NCBI RefSeq assembly: GCF_003586285.1
Contig: NZ_QUBR01000002.1
Span: 1,178,001-1,242,000, forward strand
Origin: Aeromicrobium endophyticum
Lineage (GTDB): Bacteria > Actinomycetota > Actinomycetes > Propionibacteriales > Nocardioidaceae
DNA length: 64,000 nt
Direction: 5' to 3'
The position numbers were made by a program, and so were the translations under genes. Numbering within the stretch: position 1 is the stretch's first letter; each line of letters opens with the position of its first letter. Shown in pieces: positions 8,070 to 15,982 of the stretch. Below the pieces are notes generated by a model, which ran no database searches, was not told the origin of the DNA, and worked only from the letters and a program-made list of their open reading frames with translations.

Positions 8070-9299
8070 ATGTCATCTGAAGATCTCGTCCGCGAGGCGC
8101 AGGATCCGTCCACGCCCCCCGCTCGCCTGGCCGAGCTCGCACAGGCCGATCGCGCCACGTGGGCCGCCATCGTGTTCAACCCGTCGGCGTACGACGGGCT
8201 GCTGCAGTGGCTCGGCGAGCGCGGCGATCCCACCGTCAACGCCGCCCTCGCGGCCCGCGCGTCGTACGCGGCGGCCCAGGCTCCCCAGGCCCCGCCCGCT
8301 CCGGCAGCACCGCCGGCCCCAGCCGCTCCCGTCGCGCCGGTGGCACCCGTGGCGCCGGTCGAGCCGGTTGCTCCCGCCGAGGCCGCGGCGCCCGTCACCC
8401 CGCCGGTCGCCGAGGAGCCCGTCGCACCCGCCGAGCCCGTCTCGCCGGTCGCCGAGCCTGTCGTCCCGGTCGCCGAGCAGCCCGTCACGCCGCCCGCCGC
8501 CGAGCAGGCCCCCGAGCCCACGGTGTCGATCCCGCAGCAGTCCTCGGCCCCCGAGCCCACGGCCGAGATCCCCCAGCAGTCGTGGGCACCCGAGCCCACC
8601 GCGGTGCAGCCGTCGGCCCCGCAGCCGGCGCCCGTGTTCCCGCACCAGCCCGCCTACGAGGCACCCGCGGCCACGACGGCCGCCTTCGGCGCGGTCCCGC
8701 CCAGCGGCGCCCCGCCGCAGGGCGCGGCGACCGAGGGCGGTGGCAGCGGCACGGGCAAGCCGCTCGGCATCGTGATCGCCATGGTCGCGGTCATCCTGCT
8801 GCTGATCGGCGGCGCCGCCTTCGGCGCGACCAAGGTCTTCGGGGGCGACGACGACAAGCCGACCATCACCGGTGGCGACAGCAAGACGACCGACGCTCCC
8901 GAGCCCGACGACTCCGACGACGACCCGACGCCGTCACCCTCGGCGGCCACGCTGCCGTCGCCCACCACCCCGACGTTCCCGAGCCCCGATGCCGGCGGGT
9001 CCAAGCCGGCCGGCGCGTTCTGCAGCGAGCTGACCGACATCCAGGAGAAGAGCATGAACGTGCTGGGCAACGGCACGTCCGATCCCAGCCAGCTGCAGGA
9101 CACCGCTCGTGACCTGGTCAAGTCGTACCAGGATCTCGAGAAGATCGCCCCCGCCGACGTCAAGGGCGACATCGGCATCATGTCGTCGTTCCTGACCTCG
9201 ATGATGAACCCGGGGTCCGGCAAGGCGGCGAGCGGCATGGACGAGTACATCCAGGCCGCTCAGCGCATCGGCGTCTACTACGCGCAGAACTGCCTCTGA
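8070..9299 (+). CDS. Variant leucine-rich repeat membrane protein with Pro/Ala-rich linker
   Basis: 409 residues. Residues 1-70 form a small alpha-helical repeat (DPSTPPARLAELA ... NPSAYDGLLQWLGERGDP) like the leucine-rich repeat variant modules of actinobacterial envelope proteins. About 150 residues of low-complexity Pro/Ala/Val/Glu follow, including a twice-used EIPQQS/SIPQQS unit, then one membrane helix (LGIVIAMVAVILLLIGG) and an Asp/Ser/Pro/Thr-rich linker. The C-terminal domain of about 100 residues has two cysteines (FCSELTD and QNCL at the very end) that could form a disulfide outside the cell. The repeat domain would be cytoplasmic. Function unknown. ATG with a strong GGGGGAAGGA site; the gene is a single unit ending at a hairpin. 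Confidence 0.75.
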   Translation: MSSEDLVREAQDPSTPPARLAELAQADRATWAAIVFNPSAYDGLLQWLGERGDPTVNAALAARASYAAAQAPQAPPAPAAPPAPAAPVAPVAPVAPVEPVAPAEAAAPVTPPVAEEPVAPAEPVSPVAEPVVPVAEQPVTPPAAEQAPEPTVSIPQQSSAPEPTAEIPQQSWAPEPTAVQPSAPQPAPVFPHQPAYEAPAATTAAFGAVPPSGAPPQGAATEGGGSGTGKPLGIVIAMVAVILLLIGGAAFGATKVFGGDDDKPTITGGDSKTTDAPEPDDSDDDPTPSPSAATLPSPTTPTFPSPDAGGSKPAGAFCSELTDIQEKSMNVLGNGTSDPSQLQDTARDLVKSYQDLEKIAPADVKGDIGIMSSFLTSMMNPGSGKAASGMDEYIQAAQRIGVYYAQNCL

Positions 9300-9319
9300 C
9301 CGACCGGCCTCTCCGAGGC

Positions 9320-9382
9320 CACGACACCGGCCCCCGGGTCCCGCGCTACGAACCAGGCGTGGGAGCGGGGGCCGGTGTCGTG
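9320..9382. terminator. 16-bp inverted repeat between convergent genes
   Basis: Perfect 16-bp stem (9320-9335 with 9367-9382) around a 31-nt loop, preceded by a small GGCCTC/GAGGCC hairpin at 9306-9320. The right arm lies inside the last codons of the DUF4333 gene, so this probably serves as a two-way terminator. Confidence 0.55.
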
Positions 9383-9759
9383 CTGCCGGCTTCCGTGCTG
9401 CGCAGCGCCTTCGAGCTGGACGTCCAGGTGAAGTCGCCGTCGGGCCCGTCGATCGTGACGGTCGCCAACGCGATCCGCTCGGTGCCCGTGGCGGTGCGGA
9501 CGCTGCACCGGAACGTGGTGCCGACGGCCTTGTCGACCTTCTTCGGGCAGCGGATCCGCAGGTCGCGGCCGGCGCGCCGCTCGAGGCGTCGCTCGATGTT
9601 GTCGACCACCCCGCTGGTGGACATGTAGACGATCTTCTGCGGCGCGGGGGTCGCCTTCGGCTCGTCGTCGCCCCCGCCCGTCGTCGTGATCATGAAGTAG
9701 ACAGCGGCGATCAGCGCGATCACCACGATGCCGAGCATGACGTTGATGAAGGTCTTCAC
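9346..9759 (-). CDS. DUF4333 domain membrane-anchored protein
   Basis: 137 residues: one N-terminal membrane anchor (VMLGIVVIALIAAVYFMI), a short charged linker, then a DUF4333-type extracytoplasmic domain with the expected IRCPKKVDKAVGTTFRCSV, where the two cysteines are likely paired, and a closing DGDFTW strand. The C-terminus is Pro/Thr-rich. DUF4333 proteins are secreted or anchored actinobacterial proteins of unknown function. The GTG start at 9759 is chosen because TAGGAT lies 7 nt upstream and the membrane anchor begins directly after it; a longer reading frame to 9933 would add 58 residues of low-complexity sequence overlapping the divergent gene. Confidence 0.75.
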   Translation of the reverse strand: MKTFINVMLGIVVIALIAAVYFMITTTGGGDDEPKATPAPQKIVYMSTSGVVDNIERRLERRAGRDLRIRCPKKVDKAVGTTFRCSVRTATGTERIALATVTIDGPDGDFTWTSSSKALRSTEAGSTTPAPAPTPGS

Positions 9760-9766
9760 GGCTCGG

Positions 9767-9772
9767 ATCCTA
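9767..9772 (-). promoter_or_regulatory. Candidate -10 box deciding the DUF4333 start
   Basis: TAGGAT, 7 nt upstream of the GTG at 9759; supports a leaderless transcript and the short form of the gene. Confidence 0.45.
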
Positions 9773-9844
9773 TCGGCGTCCGCCGGTCGTGACCCGGACG
9801 ACGCACGACGGGCGCGGGACGCGCGATGCTGGCACGATGGGCGC

Positions 9845-10234
9845 ATGACCAGCCCCCTTCCCCCCGAGGACGCATCGGCCGAGCCGGCATCCGCCCGTCC
9901 CGAGCCCGCTGCCGCACGCCCCGACGCAGCCACCCCCGACAGGCCCGAGGCGTCCGCCGCGGGTCTCGACCGTCACGGACGGGTCAAGCGCACGCGGGCC
10001 AGCGGGCTGTGGGTGGGCCTCATCACGGCCGCCGTGCTGGCGATCGGCTTCCTGGTCTTCATCGTCCAGAACTACGAGAAGGTCTCGATCAAGTTCCTCG
10101 GCTTCGAGGGACGGCTGTCGCTGGCCATCGCCCTGCTGCTGTCGGCGGTCATCGGCGCCCTCGTGGCGGCCGTGCCGGGCGCCGTCCGCATCGGTCAGCT
10201 GCGGCGGGCACTGCGCAAGAACGCCAAGCACTGA
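9845..10234 (+). CDS. LapA (DUF1049) family small membrane protein
   Basis: 129 residues. A Pro/Ala-rich cytoplasmic N-terminus of about 45 residues leads to two membrane helices separated by the family signature FIVQNYEKVSIKFLGFEG, then a short basic tail (RALRKNAKH). In other bacteria LapA-type proteins are involved in lipopolysaccharide assembly control; in Gram-positives their role is unknown. The ATG at 9845 follows a GATGGGCGC stretch with no clear ribosome site. It is divergent from the DUF4333 gene (85 bp between starts) and convergent with the CDP-ribitol gene (19 bp between stops). Confidence 0.8.
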   Translation: MTSPLPPEDASAEPASARPEPAAARPDAATPDRPEASAAGLDRHGRVKRTRASGLWVGLITAAVLAIGFLVFIVQNYEKVSIKFLGFEGRLSLAIALLLSAVIGALVAAVPGAVRIGQLRRALRKNAKH

Positions 10235-10253
10235 CGCCCGGCAGACCGGCTGC

Positions 10254-11681
10254 TCAGCTGCCGCCACCGATCGCCGCGGGGCCGTCCTCGCGCCGGATGT
10301 CGATGATGTGGCCGGTCTGCTGCGACAGCAGCACGTCGAGCGACTGACGGGCCACGACCTTCGAGCTGAGCAGGGTGCCCTCGGGCTCCTCGCCGAAGGC
10401 CTTGGTCCGCATCGGGGTGCCCGTGCGCTCGGGGTTGACGCAGTTGACGCGCACCTCGCCGGCCCACTCGTCGGCGAGCGCCTGGGTCAGGTTGACCACG
10501 GCCGCCTTGGCCGACGAGTACAGCGAGTATCCGCCGCGGCCACGCGTGTACGACGACGACGTGAACAGCAGCAGCGAGCCTGCGGCGGACGCCAGGTGCG
10601 GGTAGAACTCCTGGGCGATGAAGATCGGGGCGAGGTAGTTGATCTCGGTCGCGGCGAAGATCGTCTCCTCGGACGTGTCTGCGAGGTCCTCGATGACCAG
10701 CACGCCCGCGGTGTTGACGACGAAGTCGATCGATCCGGAGGACTCGAGCACGGTCTTGGCCGCGGCCGCGATGTCCTCACGGCGGTCGACGTGGGTGTTG
10801 GTGGACGATCGCGAGAAGGTGTGGACCGTCGCGCCGAAGCCGCGTGCGAGCTCGGCGATGTCGCCGCCGATGCCGTACGACCCGCCGAAGACCACCATGG
10901 TCTTGCCGGCCAGGGCCTCGCGGTACTGCTCGTCGGTGAGCTGGTCGGGCACGTCGGCCGAGTGCAGCTGGAAGAGCTTGTCGGCGATGTAGACGTCGAT
11001 CGGCTCGGTGACCTTCATGTTGCGGTCGTGGCCCGTGACGACCGCGATGGGCACCTCGGGCAGGTAGCGCAGCACGACGGTGCAGTCGTCGGTCGCGGTG
11101 AAGTCGGGATCCTTCCACGCCAGCTCGTAGGCGCGGCGGATGACCGACAGCCGGAAGGCCTGGGGGGTCTGGCCGCGACGCAGCAGCGAGCGCTGCAGGA
11201 CGTCCTCGATGGTCTCGGCTCCGGTGTCGTCGACCGGCGTCTCGTGCACCTGGACGACGGTGTCGGCCGACGGGATCGCCGTGTCGACGGCCTGGTGCGT
11301 CGCGAGCGCCGCGACGACGTCGCCGATGATGGTCTGCGACACGAGCGGGCGGACGGCGTCGTGGAACAGCACGTTGCACTCGTCGGTGCCCAGCGCCTCG
11401 AGGGCCCGGCTGGTCGACTCGTTGCGCGTCTGGCCGCCCTCGACGATCTGGGAGACCTTGTCGTAGCCGCCGTTCTGCACGATCGCCCGGACGGGGTCGA
11501 GGTGACCCGGCGTCATCAGGATCACGATCTCGTCGATCAGCGGCGACGCCTCGAAGGCAGCGATCGTGTGCTCGATGATCGTCTTGCCGGCGATCTTGAT
11601 GAGCTGTTTGGGGATCGACAGGCCGACCCTCGTACCGGTGCCACCTGCGAGGATGACGGCCACGTTGCGCAGTTCAGTCAC
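10254..11681 (-). CDS. Fused CDP-ribitol pyrophosphorylase / ribulose-5-phosphate reductase (Bcs1-like)
   Basis: 475 residues. Residues 1 to about 235 are an IspD/TarI-type cytidylyltransferase (ILAGGTGTRVGLSIPKQ, FHDAVRPLV, TPQAFR). Residues about 255-475 are a short-chain reductase with GGSYGIGG as the NAD(P) loop and YSLYSSAK as the catalytic Tyr-xxx-Lys. This domain pair matches Bcs1 of Haemophilus influenzae type b, which reduces ribulose-5-phosphate to ribitol-5-phosphate and activates it to CDP-ribitol. It should provide CDP-ribitol for a surface polymer. An isoprenoid IspD role is less likely because of the fused reductase. The GTG start has TAGCCT 6 nt upstream. It is a single gene, near but not in the glycopolymer operon. 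Confidence 0.85.
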   Translation of the reverse strand: MTELRNVAVILAGGTGTRVGLSIPKQLIKIAGKTIIEHTIAAFEASPLIDEIVILMTPGHLDPVRAIVQNGGYDKVSQIVEGGQTRNESTSRALEALGTDECNVLFHDAVRPLVSQTIIGDVVAALATHQAVDTAIPSADTVVQVHETPVDDTGAETIEDVLQRSLLRRGQTPQAFRLSVIRRAYELAWKDPDFTATDDCTVVLRYLPEVPIAVVTGHDRNMKVTEPIDVYIADKLFQLHSADVPDQLTDEQYREALAGKTMVVFGGSYGIGGDIAELARGFGATVHTFSRSSTNTHVDRREDIAAAAKTVLESSGSIDFVVNTAGVLVIEDLADTSEETIFAATEINYLAPIFIAQEFYPHLASAAGSLLLFTSSSYTRGRGGYSLYSSAKAAVVNLTQALADEWAGEVRVNCVNPERTGTPMRTKAFGEEPEGTLLSSKVVARQSLDVLLSQQTGHIIDIRREDGPAAIGGGS

Positions 11682-11687
11682 CCGACG

Positions 11688-11693
11688 AGGCTA
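11688..11693 (-). promoter_or_regulatory. Candidate -10 box, leaderless
   Basis: TAGCCT 6 nt before the GTG at 11681. The same TAGCCTCG-N-CGG-GTGAC arrangement recurs at 39435. Confidence 0.45.
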
Positions 11694-11727
11694 CCGGTCC
11701 CGTCGCCCGCGCCCCGCACCCCAGCAC

Positions 11728-11788
11728 CGCGAGTGGCGCAGTTCTGCGTTTCTGGGACGGCGATTCCCGCGCGTCTGCGCCACTCGCG
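11728..11788 (+). repeat. 61-bp intergenic inverted-repeat element, copy 1
   Basis: Perfect 14-bp terminal inverted repeats (CGCGAGTGGCGCAG / CTGCGCCACTCGCG) enclose 33 bp with the core TGGGACGGCGATTCCCGCG. An extra half-site (GGCGCCACTCGCGA) lies just outside at 11798-11811. Same length as copies at 43741-43801 and 58549-58609. Confidence 0.8.
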
Positions 11789-11829
11789 CACCGGCTGGCG
11801 CCACTCGCGAGCGTGCGGCGCGGGTCGGA

Positions 11830-12669
11830 TCAGGTCGACGGACGCATGACGGCGTCGGTCTGCTGCGACTTCCAGACCCGGAAGCCCTCCTCCGTCGTGC
11901 CGCGGCGCCAGTAGGCCGAGACCGAGACGTCGGCGCGCGCGACCCGCCGCTCGCGCAGCAGGTAGGCCCGGACGCTCTTGAGCAGCGCCGACTCGCCGTG
12001 CACGAAGGCCTGCACCCGGCCCTCGCGCCACGGCATCGCCCGCACGGCGTCGTCGAGCAGCGTCGTGGTGCCGGGTGCCTCCTCCCCGCGGTGCAGCCAG
12101 TGCAGCTCGAGACCCGCCGGGCCCCCCAGGTCACGCTCGTCGGCGGGGCCGTCGACCTCGACGAACGCGACCGCCGTCGCTTCGTCGTCGAGCGCGGCGA
12201 TCGATGCGGCGATGGCCGGCAGTGCTGACTCGTCGCCGACGATCAGGTGCCAGTCGGCGGAGGGATCGGGCGCGTAGCCCCCGTTGGGACCGCGCAGGTG
12301 GATCGTGTCGCCGGGCTGTGCAGCGGCTGCCCACGGCCCCGCGACCCCCTCGTCGCCGTGGACGACGAAGTCGATCGTCACCAGGCGCTCCTGCTCGTCG
12401 ACCTCGCTGACCGTGTAGGTGCGCAGCACGGGCCACGCCTCCTGCGGCATCGTCTCCTTGACGACCCCCAGGTCGAGCGGCACGGGGTACTCGAAGCCGT
12501 CGGCGAGGAAGACGAGCTTGACGTAGAGATCGGTGTAGCGCTGCGGCAGCGCCCGCACCCGGTCGGCGAACGTCTCGAACTCGTCGCCGCCGAGCACGAG
12601 CCGGCGCATCGACGGCGCGAGCTGCTCGGTGCGGACGACTGTCAGTCGGACGGGACGATTCGCGCTCAT
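11830..12669 (-). CDS. Siderophore-interacting protein (NADPH-dependent ferric-siderophore reductase)
   Basis: 279 residues of the SIP family: an N-terminal FAD-binding barrel with RYTDLYVKL and RTYTVSEVDE, DFVVHGDEGVAGPWA at the flavin site, then an NADPH-binding half with GDESALPAI, HGESALLKSVRAYL and a closing SAYWRRGTTEEGF. The family reduces iron in imported ferric siderophores in the cytoplasm, releasing Fe(II). The ATG at 12669 has GAGGG about 8 nt upstream. No siderophore synthesis or uptake gene is next to it. The shared promoter region with the M13 peptidase contains a partial iron-box core (GTTAGGCTA on this strand) that overlaps the -10 box, so iron-dependent repression is possible. 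Confidence 0.88.
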   Translation of the reverse strand: MSANRPVRLTVVRTEQLAPSMRRLVLGGDEFETFADRVRALPQRYTDLYVKLVFLADGFEYPVPLDLGVVKETMPQEAWPVLRTYTVSEVDEQERLVTIDFVVHGDEGVAGPWAAAAQPGDTIHLRGPNGGYAPDPSADWHLIVGDESALPAIAASIAALDDEATAVAFVEVDGPADERDLGGPAGLELHWLHRGEEAPGTTTLLDDAVRAMPWREGRVQAFVHGESALLKSVRAYLLRERRVARADVSVSAYWRRGTTEEGFRVWKSQQTDAVMRPST

Positions 12670-12688
12670 CTGGCTACCCTCACCTGTG

Positions 12689-12695
12689 TAGCCTA
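12689..12695 (+). promoter_or_regulatory. Overlapping divergent -10 boxes with DtxR/IdeR-like core
   Basis: TAGCCT (12689-12694, plus) ends 6 nt before the GTG at 12701; TAGGCT (12690-12695, minus) serves the siderophore reductase. On the minus strand the surrounding GTTAGGCTA matches the centre of the IdeR box (GGTTAGGCTAACC) but the flanks diverge. Confidence 0.4.
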
Positions 12696-12700
12696 ACGGC

Positions 12701-14647
12701 GTGAACCACGGCATCGACATGACCCAGTTCGACCCCGCCGTCCGCGTGCAGGACGACCTCTTCCGGCACGTCAACGGACCGTGGCTCGACCGCACCGAGA
12801 TCAAGCCCGACCGCGCCACCGCCGGCTCGTTCGTGACGTTGGTCGACGAGGCCGAGGCCACGGTCCGCACGATCATCGAGACCGCGAGCCAGTCGCCCGC
12901 CGACGACGAGCAGCGCAAGATCGGCGACCTCTACGCCAGCTTCATGGACGAGGAGCGCGTCGAGCAGCTCGGAGCCGAGCCGTTGGCCGCCGAGCTCGCA
13001 CAGGTCGACGCCGTCACCGACATCGCCTCGTTCGTGACGACGCTCGGCGAGCTCGACCGCCAGGGCGTCGGCAGCGTGTTCGGCATGTACATCGGCCCCG
13101 ACCGCGGCAACCCCGACCGCTACGTCACCCACCTCGGCCAGGGCGGCATCGGCCTGCCCGACGAGTCGTACTACCGCGACGACGAGTCCGCCGAGATCCG
13201 CGACGCCTACGTCGTCCACCTCACCACGATGCTCGACCTCGCCGGGCTCGACGACGCGGCCGGACGGGCCGCGCGCATCATGGACCTCGAGACCCGCCTG
13301 GCCTCGTTCCACTGGGACCGCGTGTCGTGCCGCGACGCCCAGAAGACCTACAACCTGCTCGACGCCGACGGCCTGCAGGCGTTGTCGCCGTCGTTCGACT
13401 GGACGTCGTGGTCGCGCGGGGCGCAGGTCCCCTCGGCCGTCATCGCCGAGGTCGTCGTCTCCCAGCCGTCCTTCCTCGAGGGCCTCGAGACCCTGCTGGT
13501 GGCCGACGAGCTCGAGGCCTGGAAGGACTGGCTGCGCTGGCAGGTCGTCCACAGCGCGTCGCCCTACCTGTCGTCGGCCTTCGTCGCCGCCAACTTCGAG
13601 TTCTACGGACGCACGCTCAGCGGCACCGACGAGCTGCGCCCCCGCTGGAAGCGCGGTGTCGGATTCGTCGAGGGGGCGATGGGCGAGGCGGTCGGCAAGA
13701 TCTACGTGCGCACCGAGTTCCCGCCGGCGTCCAAGGAGCGCATGACCGAGCTGATCGGCAACCTGATCGAGGCCTACCGCGAGAGCATCGCCGGCCTGCC
13801 GTGGATGAGCGAGGACACCAAGAAGCGCGCCCACGACAAGCTCGACTCGTTCAACCCCAAGATCGGCCACCCCGACGAGTTCCGCGACTACTCCGCCCTC
13901 GAGACCGCACCCGACGACCTGCTCGGCAACGTCCGCCGCGCCATCGCCGTGGCCACCGACCGCGAGCTGGCCAAGATCGGCTCGCCGATCGACCGCGACG
14001 AGTGGTACATGACGCCGCAGACCGTCAACGCGTACTACAACCCGACGATGAACGAGATCGTGTTCCCCGCGGCCATCCTGCAGCCGCCGTTCTTCCACGC
14101 CGACGCCGACGACGCCGTCAACTACGGGGCCATCGGGGCCGTCATCGGGCACGAGATCGGCCACGGCTTCGACGACCAGGGATCGCAGTACGACGGCACC
14201 GGCGCGCTGAGCAACTGGTGGACCGACGACGACCGGGCGGCCTTCGAGAAGCTCACCTCGGCCCTCGTCGCGCAGTACGACGCCCTCAGCCCGATGGGCG
14301 CCGACGGCAAGACCGTCAACGGCTCGCTCACGATCGGCGAGAACATCGGGGACCTCGGTGGGCTGGGCATCGCCTACCGCGCCTTCCGGCTGACCGAGCC
14401 CGCCGCGGACCCCATCGACGGTCTCACCCCCGACCAGCGCTTCTTCGTCTCGTGGGCCCAGGCCTGGCAGTCGAAGGTGCGCCCCGCCGAGACCGTGCGG
14501 CGCCTCACCCTCGACCCGCACTCGCCGCCGGAGTTCCGCTGCAACCAGGTCGTCCGCAACATCGACGCCTTCTACGCCGCGTTCGACGTCACCCCCGACG
14601 ACGAGCTCTGGCTCGACCCCGCCGAACGCATCGCCGTCTGGTCGTAG
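12701..14647 (+). CDS. M13 family zinc metalloendopeptidase (neprilysin/PepO-like)
   Basis: 648 residues, the usual length for soluble bacterial M13 peptidases. The zinc site is visible as GHEIGHGFDDQG near residue 483 and GENIGDLGG near 545, with the substrate-binding VNAYYNPTMNEIVFP before them. The N-terminal half (FFRHVNGPWLDRTEIKPDR-type region) is the helical cap of the family. There is no signal peptide or membrane anchor, so it should be cytoplasmic or exported by another route; it would cleave oligopeptides. The GTG start follows TAGCCT by 6 nt. It is transcribed alone, divergent from the siderophore reductase. Confidence 0.92.
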   Translation: MNHGIDMTQFDPAVRVQDDLFRHVNGPWLDRTEIKPDRATAGSFVTLVDEAEATVRTIIETASQSPADDEQRKIGDLYASFMDEERVEQLGAEPLAAELAQVDAVTDIASFVTTLGELDRQGVGSVFGMYIGPDRGNPDRYVTHLGQGGIGLPDESYYRDDESAEIRDAYVVHLTTMLDLAGLDDAAGRAARIMDLETRLASFHWDRVSCRDAQKTYNLLDADGLQALSPSFDWTSWSRGAQVPSAVIAEVVVSQPSFLEGLETLLVADELEAWKDWLRWQVVHSASPYLSSAFVAANFEFYGRTLSGTDELRPRWKRGVGFVEGAMGEAVGKIYVRTEFPPASKERMTELIGNLIEAYRESIAGLPWMSEDTKKRAHDKLDSFNPKIGHPDEFRDYSALETAPDDLLGNVRRAIAVATDRELAKIGSPIDRDEWYMTPQTVNAYYNPTMNEIVFPAAILQPPFFHADADDAVNYGAIGAVIGHEIGHGFDDQGSQYDGTGALSNWWTDDDRAAFEKLTSALVAQYDALSPMGADGKTVNGSLTIGENIGDLGGLGIAYRAFRLTEPAADPIDGLTPDQRFFVSWAQAWQSKVRPAETVRRLTLDPHSPPEFRCNQVVRNIDAFYAAFDVTPDDELWLDPAERIAVWS

Positions 14648-14716
14648 CAACGTGCGCCGCATGGTGACCACGGGCCGAGCGAAGCGAGGCAGGCGCCCGG
14701 GCGGAGCCCGGCAGCG

Positions 14717-15982
14717 GTGAGGAACGAGCCGCTGGAACGGCGAGGAACGAGCCGTGCGCCACAGAAGCGGATCGTGTCGGTGCTGGTGCTGGTGCAGGTC
14801 GTCGGCGGCATCGGCAACGGCTCAGGCCTGGCCGTCGGTGGTCTGCTGGTCAAGGACATCACGGGCTCGTCGGGCTGGTCGGGCATGGCCGTCGTGATGC
14901 TGACGCTGGGCGCTGCGGCGTTCACGATCCCGCTGTCGTCCCTGGCCGCCCGCAGCGGACGCCGGCCCGCCCTCACGCTCGGCTGGCTCGCCGGAGCGTC
15001 CGGAGCCGCCGTCACGGTCGTCGGCGCCGAGACACGGTCGCTGCCGGTCGCGCTGGTCGGCCTGCTGCTGTTCGGCGGCAGCACGGCCGCCAACCTGCAG
15101 TCACGCTTCGCTGCCGTCGACCGGGCCGCGCCCGCACAGGTCGGCCGCTCGCTGTCGGTGGTCGTCTGGTCGACGACCGTGGGCGCGGTGATCGGGCCCA
15201 ACCTGACCGGGCCCGGCGCGGCGGTCGCGGGGGTCCTCGGCCTGCCCGACCTGTCAGGCCCGATGCTGTTCTCCGCGACCGCGTTCGCGACCTCCGGGCT
15301 GCTCACCGTCGTGCTGCTGCGTCCCGATCCCCTCATCGGGCGCCCCGCCGGCTCGCAGCCGGCGCCGCGCGGTGCCCGCGCGGCGCTGCCGTACGTCCGC
15401 GGGCGCACCTTGACGGCGATCTGGGTGGTCGCCTCGTCCCACGCCGTCATGGTGTCGGTCATGGCGCTGACCCCGGTGCACATGGAGGACCACGGCGCCT
15501 CGCTCGAGGTCATCGGCCTCACCATCAGCCTGCACATCGCCGGCATGTACGCCCTCTCCCCCGTCATGGGCTGGCTCGCCGACGCATGGGGCCAGGACCG
15601 CACGATCCTGCTCGGGCAGGCGGTCCTGCTGCTCGCCGCGGGCGTCGCCGGCACCTCCGGCGACTCGCAGGTGCAGATCACGGTGGGCCTGACCCTGCTC
15701 GGCATCGGCTGGTCGGCCTCGGTCATCGCCGGCGCTGCGGCGCTGACCACCTCGGTCGAGGCTGGTGCGCGACCACTGGTCCAAGGATTCTCCGACCTCG
15801 CCATGAACCTGGCGGGGGCGTCCGGGGGCCTCCTGGCCGGGCTCGTCGTGGCGCTCAGCGGCTTCGGCACGCTCAACGCCGCCGCTGCCGTGCTGACGGT
15901 GCCGGTCGTGGTGCTCGTGCTGTCGGGCCGACGGGTCGCCGCCCGCACCGGCGACCCGGCAGCTAGCGACGCAGCACGGTGA
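14717..15982 (+). CDS. MFS transporter
   Basis: 421 residues with about 12 hydrophobic segments in two halves. The first cytoplasmic loop has RSGRRPAL, a degenerate form of the MFS motif, and the second half a WLADAWGQDR counterpart. The substrate is unknown. The start is uncertain: the GTG at 14717 lies in a 13-bp direct repeat (GAGGAACGAGCCG at 14719-14731 and 14742-14754), so the first 12 or so residues are repeat-encoded and may not be ancestral; the next usable start would cut into the first helix. Its last 20 bases overlap the convergent HTTM gene. Confidence 0.75.
   Translation: MRNEPLERRGTSRAPQKRIVSVLVLVQVVGGIGNGSGLAVGGLLVKDITGSSGWSGMAVVMLTLGAAAFTIPLSSLAARSGRRPALTLGWLAGASGAAVTVVGAETRSLPVALVGLLLFGGSTAANLQSRFAAVDRAAPAQVGRSLSVVVWSTTVGAVIGPNLTGPGAAVAGVLGLPDLSGPMLFSATAFATSGLLTVVLLRPDPLIGRPAGSQPAPRGARAALPYVRGRTLTAIWVVASSHAVMVSVMALTPVHMEDHGASLEVIGLTISLHIAGMYALSPVMGWLADAWGQDRTILLGQAVLLLAAGVAGTSGDSQVQITVGLTLLGIGWSASVIAGAAALTTSVEAGARPLVQGFSDLAMNLAGASGGLLAGLVVALSGFGTLNAAAAVLTVPVVVLVLSGRRVAARTGDPAASDAAR
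14719..14754 (+). repeat. 13-bp direct repeat, 23-bp period, at the MFS N-terminus
   Basis: GAGGAACGAGCCG occurs at 14719-14731 and 14742-14754, preceded by GAGCGAAGCGAGG at 14676-14688. The repeat encodes RNEPL/RGTSR-type low-complexity sequence. Confidence 0.6.

Noticed and set aside
9760..9933. N-terminal extension of the DUF4333 protein by 58 residues
   Set aside because: The extension is low-complexity, overlaps the divergent LapA gene and lies upstream of the TAGGAT box.
10254..11681. Annotation as plain IspD (isoprenoid cytidylyltransferase)
   Set aside because: The fused short-chain reductase with intact NAD(P) loop and Tyr-xxx-Lys fits Bcs1-type CDP-ribitol synthesis.
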